DNA of 64,000 bases from Halomonas sp. Bachu 37 (lineage in GTDB: Bacteria; Pseudomonadota; Gammaproteobacteria; Pseudomonadales; Halomonadaceae), in the NCBI RefSeq assembly GCF_039691755.1, contig NZ_CP137552.1:2480001-2544000 (forward strand). The letters are read 5' to 3'. Under the pieces are notes generated by a model. It saw nothing but the letters and a program-made list of their open reading frames with translations, had not been told where the DNA came from and made no database searches. Positions 26,410 to 35,008 of the stretch are shown here, piece after piece. The first letter of the stretch is position 1. Each line of letters starts with the position of its first letter. Made by a program: the position numbers and the translations under genes.

Positions 26410-28287
26410 TCACTTGCGCGTACCAGCGCTCCCTAGATCGGCCAGAAGCGCCATCAGGTGCTGACGCTCCTGTGGCGAAAGTCGCTCTCCTTCGCGCTGC
26501 CTGGCCAACAGAGCATCGATCTGCTCCTGGCACGAAGGACGCAACCGATGACGGCGAAAATACGCCACCAGCCCCTCGAGCTCTTCAGCACGTGCCCCGC
26601 GGGGTATCAACAACTCGCGCCGGGCCAGTTCGGCGAGACGCCGCCCTTCATTGCTGCCCTGAAAGTGCGCCAGCACCACTTGCGGGCTGCGGTAGCGTCC
26701 TGCGCGCAGCACATCCACGATAGCGGTATACAGCGCCGCTTCGGGATCGCCACCGGGTAACCACTCATCTTCCGGCGGCAATGTTTCGACCAGCGCTGGC
26801 TCATGAATCAGCAGCTGTATCACACGGGCCAAGGGAGCCAGAGCACCGCCCGATGGGCGTTCCACCCCGTGGCGCCTGCCTGAAGGCGCATTTACCGTGC
26901 CATGAGACATCTCATCGCGACCATTGTCCGCAGCAGGATAGGCCTCGTCATGGCTTCGCTGCCCCTGCTGTTGCGCTTGTTCGCGCCGAGCCAGCAACTG
27001 GCCCAGCCGCGACTCGTTCAAGCCGCTACGCCTGGCCAGCTCTTCGAGCAATAGCGACTTCAACACCCCTTCGGGTATGCGTGAAAGGCCCGCCAGCACA
27101 TGGCTGGCGAAGCGCTCACGCGCCTCCACCGCCTTGAGATCGCGCCCTTCGCCGGCCTGCTCGAACAGAAATTCCGATAGCGGCATGGCACAGGTCACAC
27201 GGTCCTTGAACGCATCAGCCCCTTCACTGCGCACCAGCGTATCGGGATCCTCGCCTTCCGGCAGAAACAGGAAACGCGCCTCGCGACCGTCGATCATCAG
27301 CGGCAACACGGTCTCCAGGGCGCGACTCGCCGCCTGGCGTCCGGCGCGGTCGCCATCGAAGCAGAACACCACCCGGCTCACCAGCCGAAACAGGCGCTTG
27401 AGATGATCTTCACTGGTCGCCGTCCCCAAGGTCGCCACCGCATGGTGAATACCGTACTGGGCCAGCGCCACCACATCCATGTAGCCTTCGACGATCACCA
27501 CCTGCTCCAGGCGAGAATCCGCCTGGCGCGCCTCATACAAGCCGTAGAGTTCCCGACCCTTGTGAAACACGGGAGTTTCGGGAGAATTGAGGTATTTCGG
27601 CTTTCCTTCACCGAGTACGCGCCCGCCGAAGGCGATAGTCCGTCCGCGCAGATCACGGATCGGAAACATGACCCGATCGCGAAAGCGGTCGTAGGTACGC
27701 CCGCTATCCTCGTGCTGAATCAGCAGCCCATACTCCACCTGAACCGGCTCGCCGATACCCCGCTCGCTCAGATGATGCTTGAGCGCCTCCCACTGTGCCG
27801 GGGCGTAGCCGATTCCATAGGTCTTGACCACTTCCGGCGATAGCCGACGCCCATCCAGATACGCCCGTGCGGCATTCCCTTCCTGCATCACCAGCCGTTC
27901 GCGATAAAAGCTTGCGGCAAGTTCCAGCAGGTTGACGCCTTCCTTGCGCTTTTTTTCCCGCATCTTGGCGTGAGGATCGTCGGCGCCCTCGCGCGGGACA
28001 TCGAGCCCCAGCCTGCCGGCCATGTTCTCCACTGCCTCGGGAAAGGGGAGTTTGTCGTACTCCATCAGAAAGCGTAGTGCATTCCCGTGCGCTCCGCAGC
28101 CAAAGCAGTGGTAAAACTGCTTGTCGGCACTCACCGTGAACGACGGCGTCTTTTCCTGATGAAACGGACACAGGCCCGAATAGTTGCGCCCGGCCTTCTT
28201 CAGCTTCACACGCTCGCCGACCACCTCGACCACGTCCACACGGCCCAGCAAGTCATCGATAAAACGTTGTGGAATCTGACCGGCCAT
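26410..28287 (-). CDS. dnaG: DNA primase
   Basis: A 625-residue primase. CHC2 zinc ribbon near residues 40-65 (CPFH ... YHCFGCGAHG), TOPRIM with VIVEGYMDVVALAQ (Glu) and CFDGDRAGRQAA (Asp-x-Asp), and a C-terminal DnaB-helicase-binding region. ATG at 28287 gives the family N-terminus MAGQIPQRFIDDLL; the frame runs 24 codons further but into the rpsU-dnaG spacer. Second gene of the rpsU-dnaG-rpoD operon, separated from rpsU by a hairpin that can limit read-through. Confidence 0.97.
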   Translation of the reverse strand: MAGQIPQRFIDDLLGRVDVVEVVGERVKLKKAGRNYSGLCPFHQEKTPSFTVSADKQFYHCFGCGAHGNALRFLMEYDKLPFPEAVENMAGRLGLDVPREGADDPHAKMREKKRKEGVNLLELAASFYRERLVMQEGNAARAYLDGRRLSPEVVKTYGIGYAPAQWEALKHHLSERGIGEPVQVEYGLLIQHEDSGRTYDRFRDRVMFPIRDLRGRTIAFGGRVLGEGKPKYLNSPETPVFHKGRELYGLYEARQADSRLEQVVIVEGYMDVVALAQYGIHHAVATLGTATSEDHLKRLFRLVSRVVFCFDGDRAGRQAASRALETVLPLMIDGREARFLFLPEGEDPDTLVRSEGADAFKDRVTCAMPLSEFLFEQAGEGRDLKAVEARERFASHVLAGLSRIPEGVLKSLLLEELARRSGLNESRLGQLLARREQAQQQGQRSHDEAYPAADNGRDEMSHGTVNAPSGRRHGVERPSGGALAPLARVIQLLIHEPALVETLPPEDEWLPGGDPEAALYTAIVDVLRAGRYRSPQVVLAHFQGSNEGRRLAELARRELLIPRGARAEELEGLVAYFRRHRLRPSCQEQIDALLARQREGERLSPQERQHLMALLADLGSAGTRK

Positions 28288-28350
28288 CGCTGTCAGCGAC
28301 CTCGCGGTACACGGCGCCACCACTGCTATTGGCACCATGCAAATGAAACA

Positions 28351-28380
28351 GAAAAACAAACGGCCACCGGATGGCGGCCG
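28351..28380 (-). terminator. Partial terminator/attenuator between rpsU and dnaG
   Basis: On the minus strand a hairpin (28380-28376 with 28365-28361, continued by two further pairs past one mismatch, 4-nt loop) is followed by a T-rich tail (28360-28351). Enterobacterial rpsU-dnaG spacers carry a comparable partial terminator that keeps primase levels below S21 levels. Confidence 0.6.
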
Positions 28381-28436
28381 CTTGGCGTCCCTCTTGAGAA
28401 AACCGGTTCAATAGCCCCGATTATCCCCAGTACGGA

Positions 28437-28652
28437 TCAATAGAGCCGTTCGAAACGCTTGCGCTCACGCTGAAGCTTCTTGGCGTGACGCTTGACGGCA
28501 GCTGCCGCCTTACGCTTGCGTTCTGCTGTCGGCTTTTCGTAGTTTTCACGACGACGGACTTCAGACAGAACACCGGCTTTTTCACAAGAACGCTTGAAAC
28601 GACGCAGCGCGACGTCAAACGGCTCGTTATCACGTACTTTGACAGAAGGCAT
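28437..28652 (-). CDS. rpsU: 30S ribosomal protein S21
   Basis: A 71-residue basic protein with the complete S21 sequence pattern ([20 protein letters not shown] ... [16 protein letters not shown]). Binds near the 3' end of 16S rRNA and helps initiation. First gene of the macromolecular synthesis operon; transcribed divergently from tsaD, with a promoter candidate and a leader of overlapping inverted repeats. Confidence 0.98.
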   Translation of the reverse strand: MPSVKVRDNEPFDVALRRFKRSCEKAGVLSEVRRRENYEKPTAERKRKAAAAVKRHAKKLQRERKRFERLY

Positions 28653-28688
28653 TAAGCACTCACCTACCTTAAGAATTGAGTTCGGTTA

Positions 28689-28712
28689 GCACGTACATTG
28701 CCACGTGCAATG
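28689..28712 (-). promoter_or_regulatory. Competing hairpins in the rpsU leader
   Basis: Three overlapping inverted repeats: GCACGT/ACGTGC (28689-28694 and 28703-28708), CATTGC/GCAATG (28696-28701 and 28707-28712) and a short GTGCA/TGCAC further right. They cannot all form at once. They lie between the rpsU promoter candidate and the gene, so they are transcribed. Confidence 0.45.
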
Positions 28713-28738
28713 CACGACCCAGTTTTACAGCGCACAGT

Positions 28739-28767
28739 AGTCTAGTCCCGAAGTGCCAGCTTTGCAA
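28739..28767 (-). promoter_or_regulatory. Candidate rpsU promoter
   Basis: Minus strand TTGCAA (28767-28762), 17-base spacer, TAGACT (28744-28739); both boxes match 4 of 6 consensus bases. It sits 87 bases before the rpsU start codon. Confidence 0.45.
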
Positions 28768-28871
28768 ATATGGCACATGATAGTGCAGTAGCGCATATCC
28801 CGCTCCGGTGTCGGCCGGGAAATGATAAACTGAGGCGTAATTTCCTTCACTTTGCTGACGAGAGTTCCTGC

Positions 28872-29927
28872 ATGCGCGTACTGGGCATTGAAACGTCCTG
28901 CGACGAAACCGGCGTCGCCATCTTCGATACCGCGGCCAACGCCGGCCAAGGCGTCCTGCTGGCCGACGCCCTATATAGCCAGATCGCCATGCACGCCGAA
29001 TACGGCGGCGTCGTTCCCGAACTCGCCTCCCGCGACCATACCCGCAAGCTGTTGCCCTTGATCAGCGAGGTACTGATCCAGGCCGGCCTGAGCCGCCGCG
29101 ATCTCGACGGCATCGCCTATACCGCCGGTCCCGGCCTGGTAGGCGCCTTGATGGTCGGCGCAAGCACCGCTCACGGCATGGCCCGCGCCCTGGGCATCCC
29201 GGTGCTCGGCGTTCACCATATGGAAGGTCACTTGCTGGCACCGATGCTGGAAGAACAGGCGCCCGAGTTTCCCTTCGTGGCGCTTCTGGTGTCCGGGGGG
29301 CACACGCAGCTGGTAGCGGTGGAAGGATTGGGGCGCTATCGATTGCTGGGTGAATCCGTGGATGACGCGGCGGGCGAGGCTTTCGATAAAGCCGCCAAGA
29401 TGCTGGACCTCGCCTACCCCGGCGGCCCCCAGGTGGCCAAGCTGGCGGAAAGCGGCGAAGCATCACGCTTTCGTTTTCCCCGCCCGATGACCGACCGACC
29501 CGGGCTGGACTTCAGTTTTTCCGGCCTCAAGACTCATACCCTGACCGCGATTCGCAAGCTCGAGGCGGCAGGTGAACTCGACGAACAGGCCCGGGCCGAT
29601 GTCGCCCGCGCCTTCGAGGAGGCGGTGGTCGACACCCTGGTGATCAAATGTCGTCGGGCGCTGGACCAGACCGGTCTCAAGCGCCTGGTGGTGGCCGGAG
29701 GCGTCAGCGCCAACCAGCGCTTGCGTGAACGCCTAGACCATGAAACCGCCAAGCGCGGTGCCCGGGCATTCTATCCGCGGGGCCGCTTCTGCACCGACAA
29801 CGGCGCCATGATCGCCTATGTCGGCGCCCAGCGCCTGGCAGCCGGGGAACGGGACCAGCCCGGCATCATGCAAGCCGTGCCGCGCTGGCCGCTGGACCGA
29901 CTCAGCGTCCCGGCCGCTGTCGCCTGA
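28872..29927 (+). CDS. tsaD: tRNA N6-adenosine threonylcarbamoyltransferase
   Basis: A 351-residue TsaD (formerly Gcp), which places the threonylcarbamoyl group on A37 of ANN-decoding tRNAs with TsaB, TsaE and TsaC. Family motifs: N-terminal [17 protein letters not shown], the iron-binding [15 protein letters not shown], and [30 protein letters not shown] and [10 protein letters not shown] complete the site. Start ATG 28872 from the family N-terminus. Its 3' end overlaps the 3' end of plsY by 26 bases, a tight convergent arrangement. Confidence 0.97.
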   Translation: MRVLGIETSCDETGVAIFDTAANAGQGVLLADALYSQIAMHAEYGGVVPELASRDHTRKLLPLISEVLIQAGLSRRDLDGIAYTAGPGLVGALMVGASTAHGMARALGIPVLGVHHMEGHLLAPMLEEQAPEFPFVALLVSGGHTQLVAVEGLGRYRLLGESVDDAAGEAFDKAAKMLDLAYPGGPQVAKLAESGEASRFRFPRPMTDRPGLDFSFSGLKTHTLTAIRKLEAAGELDEQARADVARAFEEAVVDTLVIKCRRALDQTGLKRLVVAGGVSANQRLRERLDHETAKRGARAFYPRGRFCTDNGAMIAYVGAQRLAAGERDQPGIMQAVPRWPLDRLSVPAAVA

Positions 29928-30513
29928 GCGAGGGCTCGGTGCCACGCCCCATCCGACGAATATTGAGCCAGTGACGAGCCACTATCAACAGGCTGAATCC
30001 TCCCACCACGACGATGTAGCGAGGTGTCCACCAGAGGCACAGCAGCGGCGCTGCCATGGCACTCGCCAGCGAGGCCATTGCGGCCGTCTTCAAACGCCAC
30101 GCCAGCAGGCTCCAGAGCGCGGCACTCCCCAGCGCCACGGCGGGTGCCAGCACCAGCAGTACGCCGAAAGCACTCGCCACGGACTTGCCGCCGCGAAAGC
30201 GGTGCCAGACGGGATAGCTGTGACCGAGCAGCACCGCCGCCCCCGCGATACCCTGGGCCCACACCGGCCCTCCCAGCAGCTTGAGTGACAGTACCGCCGG
30301 CACTCCCTTGGCTGCATCCAGGACAAGGGTCATCAGGGCCAGGCGTATGCCGTACAAGCGCAGCATATTGGAAAATCCGGGATTGCAGGAGCCCCGGGAT
30401 CGCGGATCAGCGACCCCGGCCCAGCGGCATATCCAGGGGGCCGCCAGGCAACTGCCACTGAGATAACCCACCAGAGTGCTCAGGACGACACTGCCTAACA
30501 TCGCGCTTTCCAT
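29902..30513 (-). CDS. plsY: Glycerol-3-phosphate acyltransferase PlsY, divergent motifs
   Basis: A 203-residue inner-membrane enzyme that transfers acyl from acyl-phosphate to glycerol-3-phosphate. The three cytosolic motifs are recognisable but altered: GSCNPGFSN where the family norm is [21 protein letters not shown] where the norm is F-K/R-GGKGVAT, and the third [11 protein letters not shown] is normal. Five hydrophobic helices. ATG 30513 follows a GGGGGCGGA stretch; GTG 30543 is an alternative start. Position between tsaD and folB matches the Pseudomonas order, so identity is firm although activity may be changed. Confidence 0.88.
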   Translation of the reverse strand: MESAMLGSVVLSTLVGYLSGSCLAAPWICRWAGVADPRSRGSCNPGFSNMLRLYGIRLALMTLVLDAAKGVPAVLSLKLLGGPVWAQGIAGAAVLLGHSYPVWHRFRGGKSVASAFGVLLVLAPAVALGSAALWSLLAWRLKTAAMASLASAMAAPLLCLWWTPRYIVVVGGFSLLIVARHWLNIRRMGRGTEPSLRRQRPGR

Positions 30514-30648
30514 TCCGCCCCCGCTACGTTCCGCAAGCTCCACGCCCTTATCTTCTGCAGCGAGTCGACCTGCGCATTGTTGTCTGCCTGCCTGTTGCTT
30601 GGCGTTCGGCTCAAGTACAATTCCCCGCTTGTTGAAAGGGGAAGCCCG

Positions 30649-31023
30649 ATGGACCGCATCTTGATCGAAGCGCTCGACGTCGAAACCACCATTGGCGTCT
30701 ATGAGTGGGAACGTACCATTACCCAGCGACTGCGGCTCGACCTGGAGCTGGCCACCGACATTCGTCCGGCTGCTGCTGCCGACGATATCGGGCTAACCCT
30801 GGATTATGCCGCCATCAGCCAGCGCATCCATGCCTTCGCTGCGGAACACGCCTTCGCCCTGGTGGAGACCTTCGCCGAACGGCTTGCCGCCTGCCTGCGA
30901 GAAGAGCACGGTATTGCCTGGCTACGCCTGACGGTCCGCAAGCCCGGCGCCGTGGCCAGCGCCGCCGCCGTGGGCGTCACGATTACTCGCGGCACCCCGC
31001 CCAGCAGCGAAGAAGACAGGTAA
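30649..31023 (+). CDS. folB: Dihydroneopterin aldolase
   Basis: A 124-residue FolB: MDRILIEALDVETTIGVYEWER (split in family as the IGV.E.E/R signature), and the catalytic Lys in LRLTVRKPGAVASA. Cleaves 7,8-dihydroneopterin in folate synthesis. ATG 30649 has AGGGGAA upstream. Its TAA stop shares a base with the folK ATG (TAATG), so the two genes are translationally coupled. Confidence 0.95.
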   Translation: MDRILIEALDVETTIGVYEWERTITQRLRLDLELATDIRPAAAADDIGLTLDYAAISQRIHAFAAEHAFALVETFAERLAACLREEHGIAWLRLTVRKPGAVASAAAVGVTITRGTPPSSEEDR

Positions 31024-31619
31024 TGGCACAAGTCACCGTCAGCTTGGGCAGCAACATCGCTCCCGAACAGCATATTCGCCTCTGCCTCGACGCGCTACAC
31101 GCCGAGTTCGGCGAGCTGGCGATCTCACGAGTCTTTGAAAGCGAACCCGTCGGTTTTCACGATTCGCGCAACTTCTACAATCTCGTGGTGGCTTTCGACA
31201 GCGACCGCTCACCTGGCGAATTGCAGGCCTGGGGCAAGCGTCTGGAAATCGCCCATGGCCGCAGAGCGGATACACCCAAGTACAGCCCCCGGGCGCTGGA
31301 TATCGACTTGTTGACGGTAGGCGAGCTGTGCGGCGAGTACGATGGAGTCACGTTGCCGCGTGCCGACATCACCCACAACGCCTTTGTCCTGCAACCCCTG
31401 GCCGAGCTGCTGCCGGCCGCACGGCATCCCCGTAGCGGCATTGCCTACCGCCAGCTATGGCAGGCGTTCGATGTGGGCAGCCAACGCTTGTGGCCGGTGG
31501 ACTTCTACTGGAACGGCAAGTGGATCTCGCGGACTCAGCCCGCTTGCGCCGGCTCCCGGGCGAGCTTTCGGATGGTGAATGAGTCATTCGATCACACTCG
31601 CGCACGCGCCGATGTCTGA
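31023..31619 (+). CDS. folK: 2-amino-4-hydroxy-6-hydroxymethyldihydropteridine pyrophosphokinase
   Basis: A 198-residue HPPK: VSLGSNIAPEQHIRLCLDAL, FYNLVVAFDSDRSPGEL, the metal-binding RALDIDLLTVG and the LPRADITHNAFVLQPLAEL segment. Makes the pyrophosphate ester used by FolP. It is about 35 residues longer than the usual 160, all at the C-terminus (after residue 160), with no recognised domain there. Coupled to folB. Confidence 0.95.
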   Translation: MAQVTVSLGSNIAPEQHIRLCLDALHAEFGELAISRVFESEPVGFHDSRNFYNLVVAFDSDRSPGELQAWGKRLEIAHGRRADTPKYSPRALDIDLLTVGELCGEYDGVTLPRADITHNAFVLQPLAELLPAARHPRSGIAYRQLWQAFDVGSQRLWPVDFYWNGKWISRTQPACAGSRASFRMVNESFDHTRARADV

Positions 31620-31646
31620 CACCGTTTGGCCAGGCACAGCTAGCCC

Positions 31647-32837
31647 TCAGGCCGGGCCTAACGCCTGCGCCACCGCTTGCCGGCGCGCGTCAGCCAACGC
31701 CTCGCCCAGAGATTTGCCCTTGTAGCCCTGCTCCAGCAGCGGCTTCACCTCGACCCGACTTGCAGCGCCCCAGCCATGGGCCAGGCGTTTGCCGAGCGCG
31801 GGCGCCTGGCACATCATCCAGGCCAGCTGGCCCTCGACCTGGCGCGGCTTGCGCCAGGCATCCAGGCGATCCAGCCAGGCCATGACTTGCTCCGGTACCA
31901 GACGGGAGGTCATCTCGAAGGCCTCAAGCAGCTCTCGGCTGGCCGCCGTATGCCGAGCCAGGCGGGCCACGTTGTTGGGCAGGCGCAAGCGCATGGCGAG
32001 TGCCTGTCTTTTCTCCTCGGGCAACGATTCCACCAGGCGAGCGTAACGCCAGTGAGCTAGCGGTATGTCGGTCTCGGGGACTTGCTGCAGACGCGCCAGA
32101 AATGTCTTCAGAAAAGCGTCTTTCTCACTCTCACTTGTCTGGACGCCTGGTTCGTCACCGGTTATTTCATCGACTGGCACCTCAAAAAGCTCGGGCATCA
32201 CCCGAACGAGCGCCCCGCAGGCGTGTAAGGCGCGAAAATACGCCTCGGGATGGGGCTCGCCCAGCGCTTTTTCGGTTTCCGTCCAGATACGCTCCGCCGC
32301 AAGGTGGTTTAACTCGTCACTTTCCACGATCCGGCGCATCAGCGCTTGGGTTTCCTCCGCGATGACGAAGCCGAGACCGGCATAGCGCGCCAGAAAACGC
32401 GCGGTACGCAAGACCCGCAGCGGGTCTTCGATGAACGCCGGGGAGACATGGCGCAGCACCCGAGTTTCCAGGTCCACACGGCCCTGGTAAGGATCGTGGA
32501 GCTTGCCATCGCTATCTTCGGCCATGGCGTTGATGGTCAAGTCCCGGCGCGCCAAGTCCTCCTCCAGGGTGACATCGGGGCTGGCGTGCATGACGAACCC
32601 GCCGTAACCATGCCCGGATTTGCGCTCGGTACGCGCCAGGGCGTATTCCTCATGGGTGTCGGGGTGCAGGAAGACGGGGAAGTCCCGCCCCACCGCGCGA
32701 AACCCGCGACGACGCATGTCCTCGGGTGTGGTGCCCACCACCACCCAGTCGTTATCGTAAACCGGCCATCCCAGCAGGGCATCGCGAACCGCGCCTCCTA
32801 CCCGGTAGACCTGCAACCCTTCCAGGCGTCTGTCCAT
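31647..32837 (-). CDS. cca: CCA-adding tRNA nucleotidyltransferase
   Basis: A 396-residue class II enzyme. N-terminal LQVYRVGGAVRDALLG with the metal-binding DNDWVVVG (Asp-x-Asp equivalent), the conserved LARRDLTINAMA and DPLRVLRTARFLARY segments. Adds or repairs the 3' CCA of tRNAs. ATG 32837 has GGGAG upstream; the frame is open further but the family N-terminus is here. The gene is the last of a leftward block after apaH, separated from it by a tandem repeat. Confidence 0.95.
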   Translation of the reverse strand: MDRRLEGLQVYRVGGAVRDALLGWPVYDNDWVVVGTTPEDMRRRGFRAVGRDFPVFLHPDTHEEYALARTERKSGHGYGGFVMHASPDVTLEEDLARRDLTINAMAEDSDGKLHDPYQGRVDLETRVLRHVSPAFIEDPLRVLRTARFLARYAGLGFVIAEETQALMRRIVESDELNHLAAERIWTETEKALGEPHPEAYFRALHACGALVRVMPELFEVPVDEITGDEPGVQTSESEKDAFLKTFLARLQQVPETDIPLAHWRYARLVESLPEEKRQALAMRLRLPNNVARLARHTAASRELLEAFEMTSRLVPEQVMAWLDRLDAWRKPRQVEGQLAWMMCQAPALGKRLAHGWGAASRVEVKPLLEQGYKGKSLGEALADARRQAVAQALGPA

Positions 32838-32855
32838 GATCTCCCTCTTTCCGTT

Positions 32856-32940
32856 ACGTACTCGTCCCGCTACGTACTTGTCTTCCCGTTTCGTACTTGT
32901 CTTCCCGTTGCGTCCTTGTCTGCCCGTTACGTCCTTGGCT
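32856..32940 (-). repeat. 19-bp tandem repeats between apaH and cca
   Basis: About 4.5 imperfect copies of the plus-strand unit NCGTACTTGTCTTCCCGTT: a shortened copy at 32856-32871, full copies at 32872-32890, 32891-32909 and 32910-32928, and a partial at 32929-32940 running into the apaH stop codon. Period 19 is not a multiple of three, so it is non-coding. It fills nearly the whole cca leader. Confidence 0.85.
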
Positions 32941-33754
32941 AACACCTCACCTGGCGGCTGGGCACGCGGGTGCGCTGGCCGCTCTCCAGGTTCAAGGCGG
33001 TAAGACTTCCGCCCCAGACACAGCCGCTATCCAGCGACTCGACAGACATCCTGGCGTCGGGTGCGGTGCCTTCCAGCGCGGCCCAATGGCCGAAGATTAC
33101 TCGGTAGTCGTCATCGCGGGGATACTGGAACCAAGGGGCGTAGCCGGGAGGCGCGCTGTCCAGCCCCTCCTTGGCGGCAAAATCCAGTTGGCCTTGGGCG
33201 TTTATGAAGCGCATCCGCGTGAAGACATTGACGATCATGCGCTGCCGCGCGATACCTTCAAGCTCGGGATGCCATACATCGGGGAGGTTGCCGTACATGG
33301 CACACAGGAACGCCCCGGCATTCTCGCTACCCAGCATGGCCTGGACCTCCTGGCCCAGGCGCTCGGCCTGGGGTACCGTCCACTGCGGCAACAGCCCCGC
33401 ATGAACCATCAGGTCCTGCTCGTGACGCACTGTCAATGGACGGCTCTGCAGCCAATCGAGCAATTGTTCGCGGTCCGGTGCCGCCAGGATGTCGCTCAAG
33501 GTGTCGTTGCGTTTCAGGGTACCGTTGCCGCGCGCCACCGCCAGCAGGTGGAGATCATGATTGCCCAGTACGCACTCCGCCGCCGCTCCCAGCGCCTTCA
33601 CCTCACGCAGGCATTCGAGCGAACCCGGCCCGCGATTGACGAGATCCCCCACCAACCACAGCCGGTCGCGGCGCGAATCAAAGCCGAGCGTTTCCAGCAA
33701 CTCGATGAATTCGGCATGGCAGCCGTGCAGGTCACCAATAGCATAAGTCGACAT
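32939..33754 (-). CDS. apaH: Bis(5'-nucleosyl)-tetraphosphatase, symmetrical
   Basis: A 271-residue calcineurin-type phosphoesterase that splits Ap4A into two ADP. Metal-binding motifs: YAIGDLHGCH near the start, LVGDLVNRGPGSLE and VLGNHDLHLLAVA, and the later HAGLLPQW. ATG 33754 gives the family N-terminus MSTYAIGD. Known ApaH also decaps Np4-capped RNAs. Conserved neighbour of apaG and rsmA. Confidence 0.96.
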   Translation of the reverse strand: MSTYAIGDLHGCHAEFIELLETLGFDSRRDRLWLVGDLVNRGPGSLECLREVKALGAAAECVLGNHDLHLLAVARGNGTLKRNDTLSDILAAPDREQLLDWLQSRPLTVRHEQDLMVHAGLLPQWTVPQAERLGQEVQAMLGSENAGAFLCAMYGNLPDVWHPELEGIARQRMIVNVFTRMRFINAQGQLDFAAKEGLDSAPPGYAPWFQYPRDDDYRVIFGHWAALEGTAPDARMSVESLDSGCVWGGSLTALNLESGQRTRVPSRQVRC

Positions 33755-33767
33755 GGGCACGTCCTGG

Positions 33768-34145
33768 TCAATGGATTTGGTTGGGTCCGGCGAGGCAGAA
33801 CGGCGCCACGGGAACGTCGAACGCCCGCTGGGTCGCGGTATTGAAGCAGGTATAGGCCCCCTGCATGACACCTACCGGGGTTTGCAGGATGGCGCGGCTG
33901 GTATAGCGAAAGCGCTGACCGGGTCCGATCAACGGCTGCTGCCCCACCACTCCCTTGCCACGCACTTCCTGACTTTCACCGCTGCCCTGGGTGATCTTCC
34001 AGTAGCGTGCCATCAGCTGGACGCTGTGGTCGCTGGTGTTGTGCAGCGTCACCGTGTAGGAGAAAACATACCGCGCCTGGGTGGCGCAGGACTCATCGCT
34101 ACGGTAATGCGGCTCGATCGCCACGAGTACTTCCGGCTCACTCAC
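33768..34145 (-). CDS. apaG: ApaG domain protein
   Basis: A 125-residue beta-sandwich (fibronectin type III-like) protein: [39 protein letters not shown] and [15 protein letters not shown] are the family blocks. The start chosen is GTG 34145, which has AGGAG nine bases upstream and yields the exact usual length; a TTG at 34169 is in frame but has no site. The first 8 bases overlap the end of rsmA. Role unclear (binds divalent cations or pyrophosphate in known members). Confidence 0.92.
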   Translation of the reverse strand: MSEPEVLVAIEPHYRSDESCATQARYVFSYTVTLHNTSDHSVQLMARYWKITQGSGESQEVRGKGVVGQQPLIGPGQRFRYTSRAILQTPVGVMQGAYTCFNTATQRAFDVPVAPFCLAGPNQIH

Positions 34146-34956
34146 CCTGGTCGGCTCCTGTATCGGCAAGCGCCAGGTGATTGGCGATACGCACGAACTC
34201 CTCCACGCTCAGGGTCTGCGGGCGACGCCCTGGGTCGATTCCCAGCGTCTCCAGCGCTTCGGCATCGATCCTTCCCTTGAGGTTGTTGCGCAGGGTCTTG
34301 CGCCGCTGGCCGAAGGCCTCTCGCACCAGGTCGAACAACAGCAGCGGGTCCTGGGCCGTGTGCGGCAACTGCTCGTGGGGTGTCAGGCGAACGATGGCCG
34401 AGTCCACCTTGGGCCGCGGCACGAAGGCTTCCGGGGGCACCACGAACAGCTGGTCGACATGGCAATAGTACTGCGCCATCACCGACAGGCGCCCCCAGTC
34501 GGGGCCGCCGGGAACCGCCGCCAGGCGCTCGACCACTTCCTTCTGCAGCATGAAGTGCATGTCCGCGATCGCATCACCCGCCTGCAGTAGATGAACGATG
34601 AGCGGCGTCGAGATGTTATAGGGAAGATTGCCTACCACCCGCAGCGCCGGCCCATCGCCTTTCAGTGCCTGAAAGTCGAATTTCAGCGCATCGCCTTCAT
34701 GAATCACGAAGTCGGGGTAGTTGAAGAATTGCACTCTCAAGCCGGGGATAAGGTCGCGGTCCAGCTCGATGACTTCGAGCTTGCCCGCCGCGTCCAGTAG
34801 CGGTTCGGTCAAGGCCCCTTGGCCCGGCCCTATCTCGACCAGTCGGTCCGCGGCGCGTGGCCCGATCGAACGGACGATCCGGGAAATGATCCCCGGATCG
34901 CGCAGAAAGTTTTGCCCAAAACGCTTGCGTGCGCGGTGAACCGGAGGTTGGGTCAT
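34138..34956 (-). CDS. rsmA: 16S rRNA dimethyladenosine transferase
   Basis: A 272-residue SAM-dependent enzyme (KsgA). N-terminal [20 protein letters not shown] motif [15 protein letters not shown], and the catalytic NLPYNIST (N-L/I-P-Y). Dimethylates the two adjacent adenosines near the 16S 3' end, the last stages of small subunit maturation. ATG 34956 gives the family N-terminus. Follows pdxA by 52 bases in the lptD-surA-pdxA-rsmA-apaG-apaH block. Confidence 0.97.
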   Translation of the reverse strand: MTQPPVHRARKRFGQNFLRDPGIISRIVRSIGPRAADRLVEIGPGQGALTEPLLDAAGKLEVIELDRDLIPGLRVQFFNYPDFVIHEGDALKFDFQALKGDGPALRVVGNLPYNISTPLIVHLLQAGDAIADMHFMLQKEVVERLAAVPGGPDWGRLSVMAQYYCHVDQLFVVPPEAFVPRPKVDSAIVRLTPHEQLPHTAQDPLLLFDLVREAFGQRRKTLRNNLKGRIDAEALETLGIDPGRRPQTLSVEEFVRIANHLALADTGADQGE

Positions 34957-35008
34957 GAAACAAAATCCTTGGAAAATAAACCTGACGAGCGATGGCCGGG
35001 CGAAGTCG

